Positions 5,897 to 7,534 of a stretch of DNA of 7,534 nucleotides are shown here, piece by piece. Below the pieces are notes generated by a model. That model was given only the letters and a program-made list of their open reading frames with translations. It ran no database searches and had not been told where the DNA came from. Both the position numbers and the translations under genes were made by a program. Source of the DNA: Pseudomonadota bacterium (lineage in GTDB: Bacteria; Pseudomonadota; Gammaproteobacteria; Steroidobacterales; Steroidobacteraceae); contig JAJZFQ010000059.1 of the NCBI GenBank assembly GCA_021805275.1, positions 1 to 7,534 on the forward strand, in the 5' to 3' direction. Numbering within the stretch: the stretch's first letter is position 1; every line of letters starts with the position of its first letter.

Positions 5897-7396
5897 ATGT
5901 CAGGCTCGAGCCGCAGGATTGAGCAGATCGTGATCGTCGGGGGTGGCGCGGCGGGCTGGATGAGCGCCGCGGCGCTCGCGCGCACGATCGAGCGCGACTG
6001 CCGCATCACGCTCATCGAGTCCGAGGAGATCGGTATCCTTGGGGTGGGCGAGGCGACGATCCCGCCGATCAAGCTGTTCAATGACATGCTCGGTGTGCCG
6101 GAGGAGCAGTTCCTGCGGCGTACCCAGGGAACGTTCAAGCTCGGCATCGAGTTCGTCGACTGGGCGCGGCTCGGGCAGCGGTACTTTCACCCGTTTGGCA
6201 GTTACGGGCGGCCGTTCGATCTGGTGCAGATGCAGCATCATTGGCTGCGGGCGCATGCGGCCGGGCGGGCCGGGGGACTCGAGGAGTACTGCATGGCCTG
6301 GGCGGCGGCGCGCGAGGGCCGCTTCGATCATCCGGCCGCCGATCCGCGCAGCGTGCTCTCGACCTATCTCTACGCGTATCACTTCGATGCGCACCTGTAC
6401 GCGAAATTCCTGCGCGAGTACGCCGAGTCCCGTGGCGTGCGGCGTATCGAGGGCAAGGTGGTGGCGGTCGAGCAGCACCCCGAGAGCGGCTTTGTGCAGG
6501 CGGTGCGTCTGGAGGATGGCCGCCAAGAGCGCGCGGAGCTGTTCATCGACTGCTCCGGCATGCGCGCGCTGCTCATCGAGGGGGCGCTCGCGAGTGGCTT
6601 CGATGACTGGTCGCACTGGTTGCCGTGCGACCGGGCGCTGACCGTGCCGAGCGCGCGCACCGTGCTGACCCCCTACACTCGCTCGCAGGCGCATACGGCC
6701 GGCTGGCAGTGGCGCATCCCGCTGCAGCATCGCACCGGCAACGGGCACGTATACGCCTCGTCGTGGATGAGCGATGCGCAGGCCGCCGAGGTGCTGCTCG
6801 CTCACCTGGATGCGCCGACTCTGGCCGAGCCGCGCCTGATCCGCTTCACGCCCGGGCGGCGCCGGGTGCACTGGAATAAGAATGTCATCGCCATCGGCCT
6901 CTCGAGCGGCTTCCTCGAGCCGCTGGAGTCGACCGCGCTGCACCTGATCCAGGCGGGCATCTCCAAGCTCATCGCCTACTTCCCCGACCGGGATTTCGAT
7001 CCTCTGGTGATTCGCGAATACAATCGGGTCGCGAGCGCCGAGGTCGAGCGCATCCGGGATTTCATCATCCTGCACTATCATCTGAACACGCGCACCGACG
7101 GGGCGCTGTGGCGACATTGTGCGCAGATGAAGGTGCCGGAGACTCTGCAGGAGAAGATCGAGCACTTCCGCCGCTTCGGACGGATCCTGCCGAGCGAGAT
7201 GGACATCTTCGGCCCGACCAGCTGGCTCGCGGTGCACATCGGCCAGCTGAACTGGCCCGAGCGAGAGGATCCGCTGCTCGAGTACCGCAGCTTCGAGGGT
7301 GCCCCGTATCTCGAGCAGCTGCGCCGTACCCTGAGGTCGGCGGCCCTCGGCCTGCCGACCCATGAAGACTACATCGCGCGGCACTGCCGCAGTTAA
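5897..7396 (+). CDS. Flavin-dependent halogenase-like protein (tryptophan halogenase family)
   Basis: This 499-residue flavoprotein has the length and motifs of the tryptophan halogenase family. FAD binding is shown by VIVGGGAAGWMSAAAL (12-27), followed by LGVGEATIP (48-56). The family's key lysine appears in GTFKLGIEFVDW (78-89, Lys81, equivalent to PrnA Lys79). The WxWxIP motif is present as WQWRIP (270-275). LSSGFLEPLEST (335-346) carries Glu344, equivalent to the catalytic PrnA Glu346. All residues expected for hypohalous acid generation and transfer are therefore present. No signal peptide is seen, so it should be cytoplasmic. GAGG (5887-5890) lies six bases before the ATG. It follows the receptor by 75 bp and is probably in the same transcript. 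Family members next to TBDT genes occur in Xanthomonas and Brevundimonas; some (such as BrvH) brominate indole in vitro, with no known natural substrate. No flavin reductase is encoded here. The family assignment is firm; the activity and substrate are unknown. Confidence 0.9.
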   Translation: MSGSSRRIEQIVIVGGGAAGWMSAAALARTIERDCRITLIESEEIGILGVGEATIPPIKLFNDMLGVPEEQFLRRTQGTFKLGIEFVDWARLGQRYFHPFGSYGRPFDLVQMQHHWLRAHAAGRAGGLEEYCMAWAAAREGRFDHPAADPRSVLSTYLYAYHFDAHLYAKFLREYAESRGVRRIEGKVVAVEQHPESGFVQAVRLEDGRQERAELFIDCSGMRALLIEGALASGFDDWSHWLPCDRALTVPSARTVLTPYTRSQAHTAGWQWRIPLQHRTGNGHVYASSWMSDAQAAEVLLAHLDAPTLAEPRLIRFTPGRRRVHWNKNVIAIGLSSGFLEPLESTALHLIQAGISKLIAYFPDRDFDPLVIREYNRVASAEVERIRDFIILHYHLNTRTDGALWRHCAQMKVPETLQEKIEHFRRFGRILPSEMDIFGPTSWLAVHIGQLNWPEREDPLLEYRSFEGAPYLEQLRRTLRSAALGLPTHEDYIARHCRS

Positions 7397-7416
7397 CGAC
7401 TGACTGGGGGGACTCC

Positions 7417-7534
7417 ATGGCGAAATTTCTGCCTCTGACGGCTCTGTGGCTGGTCGCATGGGTGCTCAGTGCGCCGCTCGGACTGGCGAGTGAGCCGATG
7501 CATTTCTACCCGCGGCCGCCGAACGGCCTGGCGT
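7417..7534 (+). CDS. Exported protein of unknown function, N-terminus only (cut by window edge)
   Basis: An ATG at 7417 opens a frame of 39 codons that runs off the right edge. It is preceded five bases upstream by GGGGGG (7406-7411), the same G-run seen before other starts here, and lies only 20 bp after the halogenase stop codon, suggesting co-transcription. Residues 1-25 look like a Sec signal peptide: MAK, then a hydrophobic core (FLPLTALWLVAWVLSAPLG), then a small-residue cleavage region near LAS-EP. The mature protein would begin EPMHFYPRPPNGLA. I do not recognise the family from so short a piece. By position it could be a periplasmic or secreted carbohydrate-active enzyme, but that is a guess. 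Confidence 0.7.
   Translation, partial: MAKFLPLTALWLVAWVLSAPLGLASEPMHFYPRPPNGLA

Noticed and set aside
5900..7459. 519-residue open frame on the minus strand
   Set aside because: It is antisense to the halogenase-like gene and the start of the next gene; the composition is typical of a shadow frame.

Overview
The window is GC-rich, tightly packed bacterial DNA. It carries most of a sucrose uptake and breakdown locus, followed by a flavin-dependent halogenase-like gene. An outer-membrane TonB-dependent receptor (TBDT) with a signal peptide means a Gram-negative host. The gene set resembles sucrose (scr) loci known from Alteromonadales/Shewanella and TBDT-linked sugar loci of Xanthomonadales and Caulobacterales. 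I infer a high-GC proteobacterium, more likely Gammaproteobacteria, but cannot name a genus.

Layout. The left end (1-493, minus strand) is the N-terminal part of an MFS sugar permease, cut by the window edge. It diverges across about 80 bp from a sucrose phosphorylase gene (574-2091), which is followed after 76 bp by a ROK fructokinase gene (2168-3064). A 138-bp intergenic region then leads to a TonB-dependent receptor (3203-5821). A strong hairpin (5830-5864) separates the receptor from a tryptophan-halogenase-family flavoprotein (5897-7396). A secreted or lipid-anchored protein of unknown function begins at 7417 and runs off the right edge.

How the genes fit together. Inferred route: the receptor imports sucrose or a sucrose-containing sugar across the outer membrane, and the MFS permease moves it across the inner membrane. 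The phosphorylase splits it with phosphate into glucose-1-phosphate and fructose, and the fructokinase makes fructose-6-phosphate. The roles of the halogenase-like protein and the last gene are not obvious from sucrose metabolism and are the main open question.

Regulation. Near-identical LacI/GalR-type palindromes lie in the permease/phosphorylase divergent promoter region (515-528, TACAATCGATTGCA) and in front of the receptor (3109-3122, TGCAAACGTTTGTA). Read in the same orientation, both fit TGCAAWCGWTTGTA. A weaker third copy lies at 3087-3100. This suggests one LacI-family repressor, not encoded in this window, controls all transcription units.
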